This document shows positions 24,405 through 32,800 of a DNA stretch of 37,286 bases, piece after piece. The notes beneath the pieces were generated by a model, which saw nothing but the letters and a program-made list of their open reading frames with translations, searched no databases and had not been told where the DNA came from. The DNA comes from Acetobacteraceae bacterium (GTDB taxonomy: Bacteria; Pseudomonadota; Alphaproteobacteria; Acetobacterales; Acetobacteraceae): contig PLXO01000057.1 in the NCBI GenBank assembly GCA_003151425.1, forward strand, positions 67,285 through 104,570. Reading direction: 5' to 3'. Position 1 is the stretch's first letter. Every line of letters begins with the position of its first letter. Made by a program: the position numbers and the translations under genes.

Positions 24405-25331
24405 TTACGCATCAAGCGCGGCGCGGACCGCCGCCGCCGACGGGATCGGCGCCACCGCGCCGTACCCCGTGCATTTCAGCGCGGCTGCCACCACCGCATA
24501 GCGCGCCGCGGCTTGCGGTGCATCGCCCGCCAGCGTGCGCGCCAGGAATGCGCCGCACAGCGCGTCGCCGGCGCCGGTGGCATCGACCGAGGTGACCCGG
24601 TGCGCCGGGATGCGGACGCGGCGATCCGGCATGCCGAGATAGGCGCCGTCCTCGCCCATCTTCAGCACCACCACACTCGGGCCAAGCCGCAGGTAGAAAT
24701 CCAGGATCGCATCCGGATCGGTCAGGCCGGTGAGCACGACGACGTCCTCCATCCCCGGAAAAACGTAGTCAGCCTGTGCGATCGCCGCGTGCATCACCGC
24801 CGCCGCGCGCGCCGGCGGCCATAGCCGCGGCCGGTAGTTGGTATCATACGCAACCTTGCCGCCGGCGCCGTGCACCAGCTCGATCGCGGCGAACACCGCG
24901 TCGGCGGCGCTGGCCGAGATGCCCTGGCTGATGCCGGAGGCATAGAAGATCCTCGCCGCGATGATCGCGTCCCGCGGCAGATCGGCGGACGCATACAGTG
25001 CGGCGGGCGAGTCCTTGCGGTAGTACAGGAAATGATGCCCGCCGTCGTCATGCGTAACGAAATACACCGCGGTCTGCGCCCGGTCGGTGCGGATTACCGT
25101 GGATGTATCAACGCCCTCGCGCGCCCACAGCGCCATCAGTGAATCGCCCGGCGCGTCCTGGCCGATCGCGGTGATGTAGCCGACCCGCGCTCCTTGCCGC
25201 GCCGCCGCGATGCCGGCGTTGGAGGTGTCGCCGCCATGCCCCTCCAGATACAGGATGCGCCCGTCCGGCTCGATTGGAAGCTGGTTGAACTCCAGCATCG
25301 GCTCACCCATGCACAGCAGATCGACCGGCAT
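24405..25331 (-). CDS. kdgK: PfkB-family sugar kinase, probable 2-keto-3-deoxygluconate kinase
   Basis: A 308-residue ribokinase-like kinase. The substrate-side GGDTSN lies at 33-38, DTNYRPRLW (163-171) is typical of KDG kinases, and the ATP-site signature DATGAGD (250-256) provides the catalytic base D256. ATP phosphorylates 2-keto-3-deoxygluconate to KDPG. The adjacent upstream KDPG aldolase gene on the same strand supports this assignment over fructokinase or another sugar kinase. I use ATG 25331; a GTG directly before it (25334) is also possible. The 290-nt spacer upstream contains an extragenic palindrome and tandem repeats. Confidence 0.85.
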   Translation of the reverse strand: MPVDLLCMGEPMLEFNQLPIEPDGRILYLEGHGGDTSNAGIAAARQGARVGYITAIGQDAPGDSLMALWAREGVDTSTVIRTDRAQTAVYFVTHDDGGHHFLYYRKDSPAALYASADLPRDAIIAARIFYASGISQGISASAADAVFAAIELVHGAGGKVAYDTNYRPRLWPPARAAAVMHAAIAQADYVFPGMEDVVVLTGLTDPDAILDFYLRLGPSVVVLKMGEDGAYLGMPDRRVRIPAHRVTSVDATGAGDALCGAFLARTLAGDAPQAAARYAVVAAALKCTGYGAVAPIPSAAAVRAALDA

Positions 25332-25438
25332 CACACGCCCGCCGCCACTTGCCGGCCCGTCACACGCCCGTCCTTCGCCTGTCCGTCCATCATCAGCTGC
25401 GGTCGTGCATGAGTTTGGTCGGCGCCGCGCTTTTCCGC

Positions 25439-25515
25439 GTCATGGCCAAGACTCGTCCCGGCTATCCGTCGCAGCAGCGTGCTGCGGGGATGGCCGGGAC
25501 AAGCCCGGCCATGAC
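25439..25515. repeat. Extragenic palindromic repeat
   Basis: The ends, from GTCATGGCC and to GGCCATGAC, are inverted copies, and the arms continue imperfectly through GTCCCGGCTATCC / GGATGGCCGGGAC around a short loop. From memory, repeats with this core are scattered in many alphaproteobacterial intergenic regions. It lies between the aldolase and kinase genes and could affect the operon's mRNA. Confidence 0.7.
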
Positions 25516-25560
25516 GAGACGGGAACGATGCCCGAGCAAACTGACCCACCACCCCGCCCG

Positions 25561-25635
25561 CCCATCACCCGCCCGCCCATCACCCGCGCGCCTATCACCC
25601 GCGCGCCCATCACCCGCCGGCCCATCACCCGCCGG
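25561..25635. repeat. Five tandem 15-bp repeats at the 3' end of the aldolase gene
   Basis: Five consecutive near-identical copies of CCCATCACCCGCCGG (variants end GCCCG or GCGCG, and one has CCTATC) start at 25561. A degenerate sixth copy may precede them. The last copy covers the stop codon of the aldolase gene at 25625-25627. Spacing is exact and there are no unique spacers, so this is not CRISPR. Confidence 0.85.
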
Positions 25636-26251
25636 CCATGACAAGCCGCGCCGCCGCCTCGATCGCCGCGCGGTCGCCCGCCGCGATGCGCCTCTCGTCC
25701 ACCAACGCGCCGCCCATGCCGACGAACGCCGCGCCCGCCGCCAGGTAGGCCGCGACATTGCCCGGCTCGACGCCCCCGGTCGGGCAGAACGCCACATGCG
25801 GCAGCACGCTGTGCAGCGCGCGGATATGCCCCGGCCCGCCCACCGAGGATGCCGGGAACACTTTCACCACGTCCGCCCCGGCGGCGAGCGCCGCGCGCAC
25901 CTCGGTCGGGGTGAGCGCGCCCAGCATCAGCACCGCGTCCGCGGCGCGGCACGACGCTGCCAGCGACGCATCGATCCACGGCGCGACGATGAAGCGCGCG
26001 CCGGCGTCGAGGCAGGCAACGGCGCTCGCCGCGTCCGGCACGGTCCCGGCGCCGACCAGCAGCGACGGATCGGAGGAAAACTCGCGGATCAGCGCCGGCG
26101 CGTCGGGGATCGTCATGGTGATCTCGAAGATCCGCAGTCCCGCGTCGCGCAGCCAGCCGACGGCGGTCGCGGCGAGACGCGCCGAGCTGGTCCGCACCAC
26201 CGGCACCACCCGCGCCGCGCGCAGCCGCTCGATCAATGGATGGTCCGCCAT
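25625..26251 (-). CDS. eda: KDPG aldolase (Entner-Doudoroff pathway)
   Basis: A 208-residue class I aldolase that cleaves 2-keto-3-deoxy-6-phosphogluconate to pyruvate and glyceraldehyde-3-phosphate. The Schiff-base lysine is K130 (DVVKVFPAS); the catalytic glutamate is E43 (EITMT); VGAGTV and FCPTGGV are also signatures. The start at ATG 26251 follows AAGGA; an upstream start at 26401 has no family similarity. KDG kinase follows on the same strand. The C-terminus ends abruptly in MAGG with its TGA stop in the first of a 15-bp tandem repeat array, so the repeats have grown into or out of the 3' end. Confidence 0.93.
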   Translation of the reverse strand: MADHPLIERLRAARVVPVVRTSSARLAATAVGWLRDAGLRIFEITMTIPDAPALIREFSSDPSLLVGAGTVPDAASAVACLDAGARFIVAPWIDASLAASCRAADAVLMLGALTPTEVRAALAAGADVVKVFPASSVGGPGHIRALHSVLPHVAFCPTGGVEPGNVAAYLAAGAAFVGMGGALVDERRIAAGDRAAIEAAARLVMAGG

Positions 26252-26295
26252 GGCGCATTTCCTTCCCTCGGGCGGCGGACGCAACCACCTCGTGC

Positions 26296-26301
26296 TTGAC
26301 A
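26296..26301 (+). promoter_or_regulatory. Perfect -35-like box between divergent eda and cupin genes
   Basis: TTGACA lies 60 nt before the cupin start. The region 17-18 nt downstream has no good -10 (only CGCGAT), so promoter function is uncertain. Confidence 0.25.
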
Positions 26302-26360
26302 GTGCAACCCCGGATGGTGCGCGATGGCGGCGGAACCAGAATGGGAAGGAAGATCGGGTC

Positions 26361-26786
26361 ATGCCGGACGGGATCACCAAGGCGGCGGCGCGCACCGTCA
26401 AGCGCCTGCTGGCCGACGAACTGTCGCCGTCGTCCTGCTATGTCGACGTGGCCAACGCGCCGTGGGAGACCTCGAAATTCCCGGGCATCCAGCACAAGGT
26501 GCTGTATGACGACAAGTCCAGCGGCATGTCGGCGCTGCTGTTCAAGCTGGCACCCGGCGCCGTGGTGCCGCTGCACGAGCATACCGCGATCGAGATGACC
26601 TACGTCCTGGAAGGCACGCTGGAGGACGACGAGGGTGTCTGCGCCGCGGGCAACTTCGTCTGGCGTCCGGCCGGCAGCACGCACGAGGCGGTGGCCCCGA
26701 ACGGTGCGCTGATCCTGGGCATCTTCATGAAGCCGAACCATTTCGCGGCTGGGCAGAAGTTCTTCACGGAGCAGACCCCGAACTGA
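26361..26786 (+). CDS. Cupin-domain protein (ChrR-like)
   Basis: A 141-residue single cupin. The first motif, G...HEH...E......G, is seen in APGAVVPLHEHTAIEMTYVL followed by EG; the second in GNFVWRPAGSTHEAV. These give the usual three-His/one-Glu metal site. Similar domains occur in ChrR anti-sigma factors, but the N-terminal zinc-binding part of ChrR and an adjacent sigma-factor gene are both absent, so this is a stand-alone cupin of unknown substrate. The start at ATG 26361 follows GGAAGGA. It is divergent from the KDPG aldolase gene. Confidence 0.85.
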   Translation: MPDGITKAAARTVKRLLADELSPSSCYVDVANAPWETSKFPGIQHKVLYDDKSSGMSALLFKLAPGAVVPLHEHTAIEMTYVLEGTLEDDEGVCAAGNFVWRPAGSTHEAVAPNGALILGIFMKPNHFAAGQKFFTEQTPN

Positions 26787-26857
26787 CGCCGGTTGCCGAC
26801 CCTCTGGCTTGCCTCCCGGGCGGCCCGGTCCCGGGCTGCCCCATCCCGGACCGACCG

Positions 26858-27178
26858 TCAGCCGGGCGCGCGCGCCAGCGTGTCGTCCGCCCAGCGCTCC
26901 AGCGCCCGGGCCTGGCCATTCAACGCGGTCACGTCGGCGTCGAGCGCGCCCAGGCTCGCGTGGTAGCGGGCCAGACTGGTGCCCAGGTCCGCGGTCGAGC
27001 CGCGCAGCGCGGCCAGCGCGTCGCGCCAGGCGGCGATCGCCACACGCTGCTCCCCGAGCGCCGCGTCCAGCGCTGCGAGCGCCCGGGCGAGCCGTGCGGC
27101 CCTCTGGTCGGTCGGCTTGTCTGCCGGCGGTCTGACCGGAAACGGGATGATCTGGGCGGAAGAGGAGAGTTCGGACAC
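26858..27178 (-). CDS. Small helical, coil-rich hypothetical protein
   Basis: A 106-residue protein. I start it at GTG 27178, which has GGAG 8 nt upstream; a TTG at 27202 would add 8 residues. The first ~30 residues are polar and Pro-rich (SSAQIIPFPVRPPADKP). The rest is Ala/Leu-rich with heptad-like spacing, probably one or two long helices. No signal peptide or known domain is apparent. It lies alone on the minus strand between a cupin and a CNNM protein, and codon use looks native. Confidence 0.5.
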   Translation of the reverse strand: MSELSSSAQIIPFPVRPPADKPTDQRAARLARALAALDAALGEQRVAIAAWRDALAALRGSTADLGTSLARYHASLGALDADVTALNGQARALERWADDTLARAPG

Positions 27179-27465
27179 GGCAGCAGCTCCAGAATGCGGC
27201 AATGCTTAACAAACCATGAACGGCGCGATGAATCCAGCAAAAACAACAGAATACATTTGTATGGTGACGCATCGCGCGAAATGCCGCGCCATCGCCCGGG
27301 CCGACGCGCTTGTGGCAGTCACGACGAGCACCCGACGCCCGTCGCCCAAGGCAAGACCAGACGGCGGTCTCGTCCGGCCCTGTGTCACGCGCCATCATGA
27401 CGGTATGATGCCGGGCCGATCCCCGCCGATACCGGCGGTGCGGAACAGGGGGCGCGGAGCGCGCA

Positions 27466-28761
27466 ATGGAATTCGGCTTCGAAATCCTCATTGTCTTGTT
27501 GCTGATCGTCTTGAACGGCCTGTTCTCGCTGAGCGAGCTGGCCTTGATCTCCTCCCGCCGCGCCCGCCTGCTGGTGATGGAGCGCAAGGGCGTCGCCGGC
27601 GCCACCACCGCCCGCCTGCTCGCCGACGACCCGCAGCGCTTCCTGCCCACCGTCCAGATCGGCATCACCCTGGTGGCCGTGCTGACTGGCGTGGTCGGCG
27701 GCGCGCGCATTGCCGCGCCGATCGAGGCCTGGCTGCGGACGGTGCCCGCCCTGGCGCCGGTCGCCGGCCCGGTGGCGCTGGCCCTGGTGGTGGTGGTGAC
27801 CACCTACCTGACCCTGGTGTTCGGCGAGCTGGTCCCCAAGCAGCTCGCGCTGCGCCGGCCGGAGGCGGTGGCCGTACGGGTTGCCCGCCCGACCACCTGG
27901 TGCGCCCGCGTGACCGCACCCGCGGTGTGGCTGCTGGCGCGGTCCACCAGCCTTGTGCTGCGCACGTTCCGCGTGCACCGCAAGCCGCCGCAGGCGGTCG
28001 CCGAGGAGGAGCTGAAGGCCCTGCTGGCCGAGGGCACCCAGACCGGCGAGCTGGAGCTCGAGGAGCGCGACATGATCGAGCGTGTGCTGCGGCTGGCCGA
28101 CAAGCCGGTGCGCGCCATCATGACCCCGCGCACCGAGCTCGCGTGGATCGACCGCACCGACCCGCGGCGCGACATCGTGGCGGCGCTGAAATCCGCGCCC
28201 CACTCGCGCTTCGTGGTCTGTGACGGGTCGATCGACAACGTGGTCGGGGTGGTGCAGGCGAAGGACATCCTCGACCGCCTGCTGGACGGCGGCGACCTGT
28301 CGATCGCCGCGACGCTGCGCCAGCCCATCGTGGTGCCGGACACCGTCTCGGCGCTGGACGCGCTGGAGCGGCTGAAGTCGGAGCCGCTGGGCCTCGCGCT
28401 GGTGATGGACGAATACGGCAGCTTCGAGGGCCTGGTCACCGCCGCCGACGTGCTGGAGGCGATCATCGGCGACCCCACGGACTCGGCGCCGCAGCCCGGC
28501 AGCCCGGTGGGCGCCGCCGAGCAGGTGGTGGTGATGGACGGGCTGATGCCGGTCGATGAGCTGAAATCGCGGCTGGACCTGCCGGACCTGCCGGCCGAGG
28601 GCAGCTACCACACGTTGGGCGGCCTGTTGCTGGCGCTGCTGCGCCGCGTGCCGGTGGTGGGCGATCGGATCGTGTTCGCCGGCTGGCGGTTCGAGGTGCT
28701 GGAGATGGCTGACCGCCGGGTGGCGCGGGTGCGGGTGGAGCGCGAGCCGGCGGCGGGGTGA
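27466..28761 (+). CDS. CNNM/CBS/CorC_HlyC-domain membrane protein (hemolysin-family, ion transport)
   Basis: A 431-residue inner-membrane protein of the family called hemolysin-like (HlyC/CorC), related to CNNM and CorB magnesium exporters. An N-terminal CNNM domain (~1-180) has three or four transmembrane segments and the FSLSELALISSRRARL and VFGELVPKQLALRRPE hallmarks. Paired CBS domains (~205-330, MTPRTELAWI to EYGSFEGLVTAADVLEAIIG) probably sense a nucleotide. A C-terminal CorC_HlyC domain (~345-428) ends the protein. The start at ATG 27466 follows GGAG. It is likely monocistronic. Confidence 0.92.
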   Translation: MEFGFEILIVLLLIVLNGLFSLSELALISSRRARLLVMERKGVAGATTARLLADDPQRFLPTVQIGITLVAVLTGVVGGARIAAPIEAWLRTVPALAPVAGPVALALVVVVTTYLTLVFGELVPKQLALRRPEAVAVRVARPTTWCARVTAPAVWLLARSTSLVLRTFRVHRKPPQAVAEEELKALLAEGTQTGELELEERDMIERVLRLADKPVRAIMTPRTELAWIDRTDPRRDIVAALKSAPHSRFVVCDGSIDNVVGVVQAKDILDRLLDGGDLSIAATLRQPIVVPDTVSALDALERLKSEPLGLALVMDEYGSFEGLVTAADVLEAIIGDPTDSAPQPGSPVGAAEQVVVMDGLMPVDELKSRLDLPDLPAEGSYHTLGGLLLALLRRVPVVGDRIVFAGWRFEVLEMADRRVARVRVEREPAAG

Positions 28762-28992
28762 GGGGGGGTGCTGGGGAGGGGCGGGTGCGGCCGATCCGCT
28801 CGGTCTCGCAGGTCGCCGGTTGGGACACGCGGGTCCGCAAGAATTTCACCACGGAGAAGGCCGAGAGCGACGAAGCGCCACGGAGGTTCCTCGCGCCGAT
28901 CCCGCAACGCGCGTTGGCCTGCCGTGTCAGGGGATACAGGTGGACCGGACGGACCGGCGGAACATGCCGCGGCACGCGATGGCGAACGCAGC

Positions 28993-29021
28993 TTGACGGA
29001 TTCGCGTAAAATGCGTAATAT
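28993..29021 (+). promoter_or_regulatory. Toxin-antitoxin promoter with possible operator
   Basis: TTGACG (28993-28998) and TAATAT (29016-29021) are exactly 17 nt apart and near-consensus. The spacer and -10 contain a direct repeat GCGTAAAAT / GCGTAATAT, a plausible site for autorepression by the antitoxin. The rest of 28762-29043 shows no gene. Confidence 0.65.
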
Positions 29022-29043
29022 CCGCGTGGAAAGCTGAGGTGCC

Positions 29044-29313
29044 ATGCGCGAAGTCCCGGCGACAGAATTCACTCGCAATTTCGGCCGCTATCGGGAAATT
29101 GCGCAGCGTGAGCCGGTTGCCGTGACGAGTCATGGCCGGGCCACAGGATATTTCGTGTCGGCCATCGAGTTTGAAGAGCTGCAGCGGATCAAGGCGTTTG
29201 CTCGGCGCAGCCGCGCGGTTGTCGACCTGACCCAGGAAGAAATTGACCAAATGGCGGCCGGCCGCATGTCGCCGGAGCATGACCACCTCAACGCACTGCT
29301 CGATGAGGAATAG
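29044..29313 (+). CDS. Type II antitoxin, Phd/YefM family
   Basis: An 89-residue antitoxin. The N-terminal REVPATEFTRNFGRYREIA, followed by EPVAVTSHGRATGYFVS, is the Phd/YefM fold, which binds DNA and represses its own operon; the C-terminus is acidic (SPEHDHLNALLDEE), as expected for toxin binding. A GAGG site precedes ATG 29044, and the candidate promoter lies 23 nt further upstream. The PemK-like gene starts 11 nt after the stop. Confidence 0.85.
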   Translation: MREVPATEFTRNFGRYREIAQREPVAVTSHGRATGYFVSAIEFEELQRIKAFARRSRAVVDLTQEEIDQMAAGRMSPEHDHLNALLDEE

Positions 29314-29324
29314 ACTGACGGTCC

Positions 29325-29759
29325 ATGGCGCTTCCTGAACCGCAACGCGGCCTAGTCATTTCCTACGCTTACCTTTGGCACTACGAACACCGCACTGGTC
29401 GAGAAGAAGGCGTCAAGACCCGCCCGTGCGTCGTCGTCCTTGCGGTTGAGAAGCTCGCCAAAAACAATACCCTGGTCAGGGTCGTACCCGTAACGCACAG
29501 TCCGCCCAATGATCCCTCGGCTGCGTTTGAGCTGCCTGCCGCGGTGAAGCGTCACCTCGGCCTCGATGCCGGGCGTTCCTGGGTCATTCTCGATGAGGTC
29601 AATGAATTCACGTGGCCCGGGTTTGACCTGCGGCCGATACCACCGTCCCGCGACCGCTTCGCCTATGGGCTTCTTCCGCCCCGTCTGTTCGACGATCTCA
29701 TGGCGAGACTGCGTTCGATCTGGAGCAGAGGACAGGGCAAAGCCACCCCGCGCGTCTGA
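29325..29759 (+). CDS. PemK/MazF-like toxin, probable
   Basis: A 144-residue protein. It begins with EPQRGLVISYAYLWHYEHRTG and then GVKTRPCVVV, which matches the beta-barrel N-terminus of PemK-type endoribonucleases (a RGxVxxYxYLW variant common in alphaproteobacteria). The middle has VVPVTHSPP and SWVILDEVNEFTWPG, where the family's catalytic Asp/Glu usually lies. It should cleave RNA unless neutralised by the upstream antitoxin. It is one step removed from classic MazF sequences, so the toxin call is good but not certain. The MmeI-like gene follows after 122 nt and may share this locus for stabilisation. Confidence 0.75.
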   Translation: MALPEPQRGLVISYAYLWHYEHRTGREEGVKTRPCVVVLAVEKLAKNNTLVRVVPVTHSPPNDPSAAFELPAAVKRHLGLDAGRSWVILDEVNEFTWPGFDLRPIPPSRDRFAYGLLPPRLFDDLMARLRSIWSRGQGKATPRV

Positions 29760-29881
29760 GGTGCAGGGGCGGCAATGCACTCAAGCCCTTTGCCGGGTTC
29801 CCGACGCATGCGATCGCGTTTGCTCCCGGCCGCCCTCCGCACCTATCGTCCGGCGATGATCCGCTTGGCCAACTACCTGGC

Positions 29882-32800
29882 ATGACTGCCTCCGACGCCC
29901 AGACTGAGGTATTCATCGTGCGTTGGCAGGGTCGCGAAGGTGGCCAGGAGCGTGCCAATTACGGCCTGTTCCTGACCGAGCTCTGCGACGTGCTCGGCGT
30001 GCGCCGCCCCGATCCCGCCGCCGCCAGCACCGAGGAGAACGACTACGTCTTCGAACGTGCGGTGAGGGGTCAGGCGGCGGAGGGCGCGTCAGGCGCCGGC
30101 CGCATCGATCTTTACAAGCGCGGCTGCTTCGTCCTGGAAGCCAAGCAGTCGCGACAAACCGGCGGAGCGAAGGAACTCGCGGTCCAATATCTGCCCGGGC
30201 TGGAACCGCCAAAGCGCGGCGTGCGCGACGCCAGCCGGACCTGGGACGTTCTGATGCTGAACGCCCGCCGCCAGGCCGAGGGCTACGCGCGGGCACTGCC
30301 GGTCGCGCATGGCTGGCCGCCGTTCATCCTGGTCTGCGACGTCGGCCACGTGATCGAGACCTATGCCGACTTCTCCGGCCAGGGGAAGAACTACGCGCAG
30401 TTCCCCGACCGCCAGTCGTTCCGCATCTATCTGGAAGACTTTCGCCGCCCGGAAATCCGCGAGCGGTTGGCGGGCATCTGGACCGACCCGATGCACCTGG
30501 ATCCGGCGCGCGAGACCGCTCGGGTGACGCGGGCGATCGCCGAACGGCTAGCCGCGGTGTCGAAGGCCCTGGAGGAGCAGGGGCACGAGGCAGAGGAGGT
30601 GGCGATGTTCCTCATGCGCTGCCTGTTCACCATGTTCGCCTGTTCGCCGGGCATCGAACTGCTGCCGGAGGCCAGCTTCCGCGATCTTCTGCACCGTTGC
30701 GAGCAGGATCCCTCGCGCTTCGTCTACATGGTCGGACAGTTGTGGGAGGCGATGGACACGGGCGCCTTCGCCTTCGCCCTTGAAGCCAAGGTCCGTCGCT
30801 TCAACGGCGAGTTCTTCCGCACCCGGACTGTGTTGCCGCTAGGCCGAGAGGAGATCGGCGAGTTGCGTCGCGCAGCCGGCTATGACTGGCACGAGGTCGA
30901 TCCCTCCATCTTCGGCACTCTACTGGAACAGGCACTCACCGAATCTGAGCGCCAACGTCTCGGCGCACACTACACGCCACGGGCCTATGTGGAGCGGCTG
31001 GTCGTTGCCACGGTGATCGAACCGCTGCGCAGCGACTGGGAGCAGGCGCTGTCCACAGCCGAGCGGCAGAAAGCGGCCAGCCGTGCCCGGGAAGCGGTGG
31101 CGACGGTGAGAGGGTTCCACGACAAGCTCTGCCAAACTCGCATTCTGGACCCAGCCTGCGGCACAGGGAATTTTCTCTACGTGTCGCTGGAGCTGCTGAA
31201 GCGCCTGGAGGGCGAGGTGCTTGAGGCGCTAGCCAATCTTGGCGGACAGGAGGCGTTGACCGGGCTCGAGGGGCACTCGGTCGACCCGCACCAGTTCCTC
31301 GGTTTGGAGCTCAATCCGCGCGCGGCGGCAATCGCCGAGTTGGTGCTGTGGATTGGCTATTTGCAGTGGCACTTTCGCACGCAAGACGGCATGCCGCGGG
31401 AGCCCATCTTGCGGGCGTTCAAAAACATCGAGGTTATGTTTGATGCCGTTCTGGTGGCGGACATCAGTCTCGTGCGTGACATGAACGGTGTGCCGATCAC
31501 ACGCCGCGAGCCGGATGGCTCAATTGTGGAGGTGCACGCCTACGCAAACCCACGCCAGCCCAAGTGGCCTATAGCGGAATTCATCGTCGGCAACCCGCCG
31601 TTTATCGGTAGCAAGTACATGCGGGCTCGGCTTGGCGATAATTACACAGAAGCCTTGTGGGCCGCGCATCCCCACATGAATGAATCGGCGGACTTTGTCA
31701 TGTACTGGTGGGATCAGGCCGCCGATCTTTTGGCGGCGCCTGGCACGGCGCTTCGCCGATTTGGTCTCGTTACTACCAACTCCATCACCCAAAGCTTTCA
31801 GCGCCGTGTGATCGAGCACCGTCTAAACGCCAAGAACCCTATTTCCATTGTCATGGCTATTCCCGATCACCCTTGGACCAAGGCCACTTCGGACGCAGCG
31901 GCTGTGCGCATTGCTATGACAGTTGTTCAAGCAGGTGCGCGGGAGGGCGTGCTACAGGAAGTCGTACGGGAGGCCTTCTTGGATACGGACGCTCCACAAA
32001 TCGAACTAAGAGAGAAAAACGGGATTATCAATGGGAATTTGACAATCGGTGTCGACGTCAATTCGGCTGGCGTTCTAAAGGCAAATAAAGGTGTATGCTC
32101 TACTGGCGTTAAGCTGCACGGGTCTGGATTCATCGTAACACGAGAGCAGGCGGAGCACCTTGGCTTGGGTAGGCGGCGCGGTCTCGACCTTTTTATCCGA
32201 GAGTACCGCAACGGACGCGACTTAACCGATCGAACACGTGGCGTGGTAGTCATTGACTTATTCGGACTCAATATCGAAGATGTACGAAAGCGCTTTCCGG
32301 AAGTTTATCAATATCTCCACACGAATGTAAAACCAGAACGCGACAAGAATAACAGACAATCCTATCGGGATAACTGGTGGATTTTTGGCGAACCACGTCG
32401 AGAATTCCGCCCTGCTTTGGTGGGCTTAACCCGATATGCCGCCGCAGCGGTCATAGCAAAACACCGCGTGTTCCAGTTCCTTGACGGTGATATTTTGCCA
32501 GACGTGCGTTTGGTGTGCTTCGCGAGTGACGAGAGCTCCATCCTGGGTGTACTGTCGTCGCGGGTCCATTTGGCGTGGGCATCCGCGACTGGGGCGACGC
32601 TGGAAGATCGGCCGACGTACATAACATCGCGCTGCTTTGATCCGTTCCCGTTCCCAGCCGCGGATGAAACTCAGACACATGCTATCCGCCGTATCGCCGA
32701 GGATCTCGACACCCATCGCAAGCGCGTGCTGCACGAGCACCCGCACCTCACCCTGACCGGCCTCTACAACGTGCTGGAAAAACTCCGCGCCGGCACCGCA

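Noticed and set aside
25561..25635. Possible CRISPR-like array
   Set aside because: The units are 15 bp and abut with no unique spacers; simple tandem repeats.
25440..27803. 787-codon minus-strand open frame across eda, cupin and CNNM regions
   Set aside because: It overlaps several confident genes on both strands and reads as low-complexity Arg/Gly/Ala sequence.
27385..28611. 408-codon minus-strand open frame opposite the CNNM/CBS gene
   Set aside because: His/Gln/Gly-rich antisense translation with no recognisable domain.
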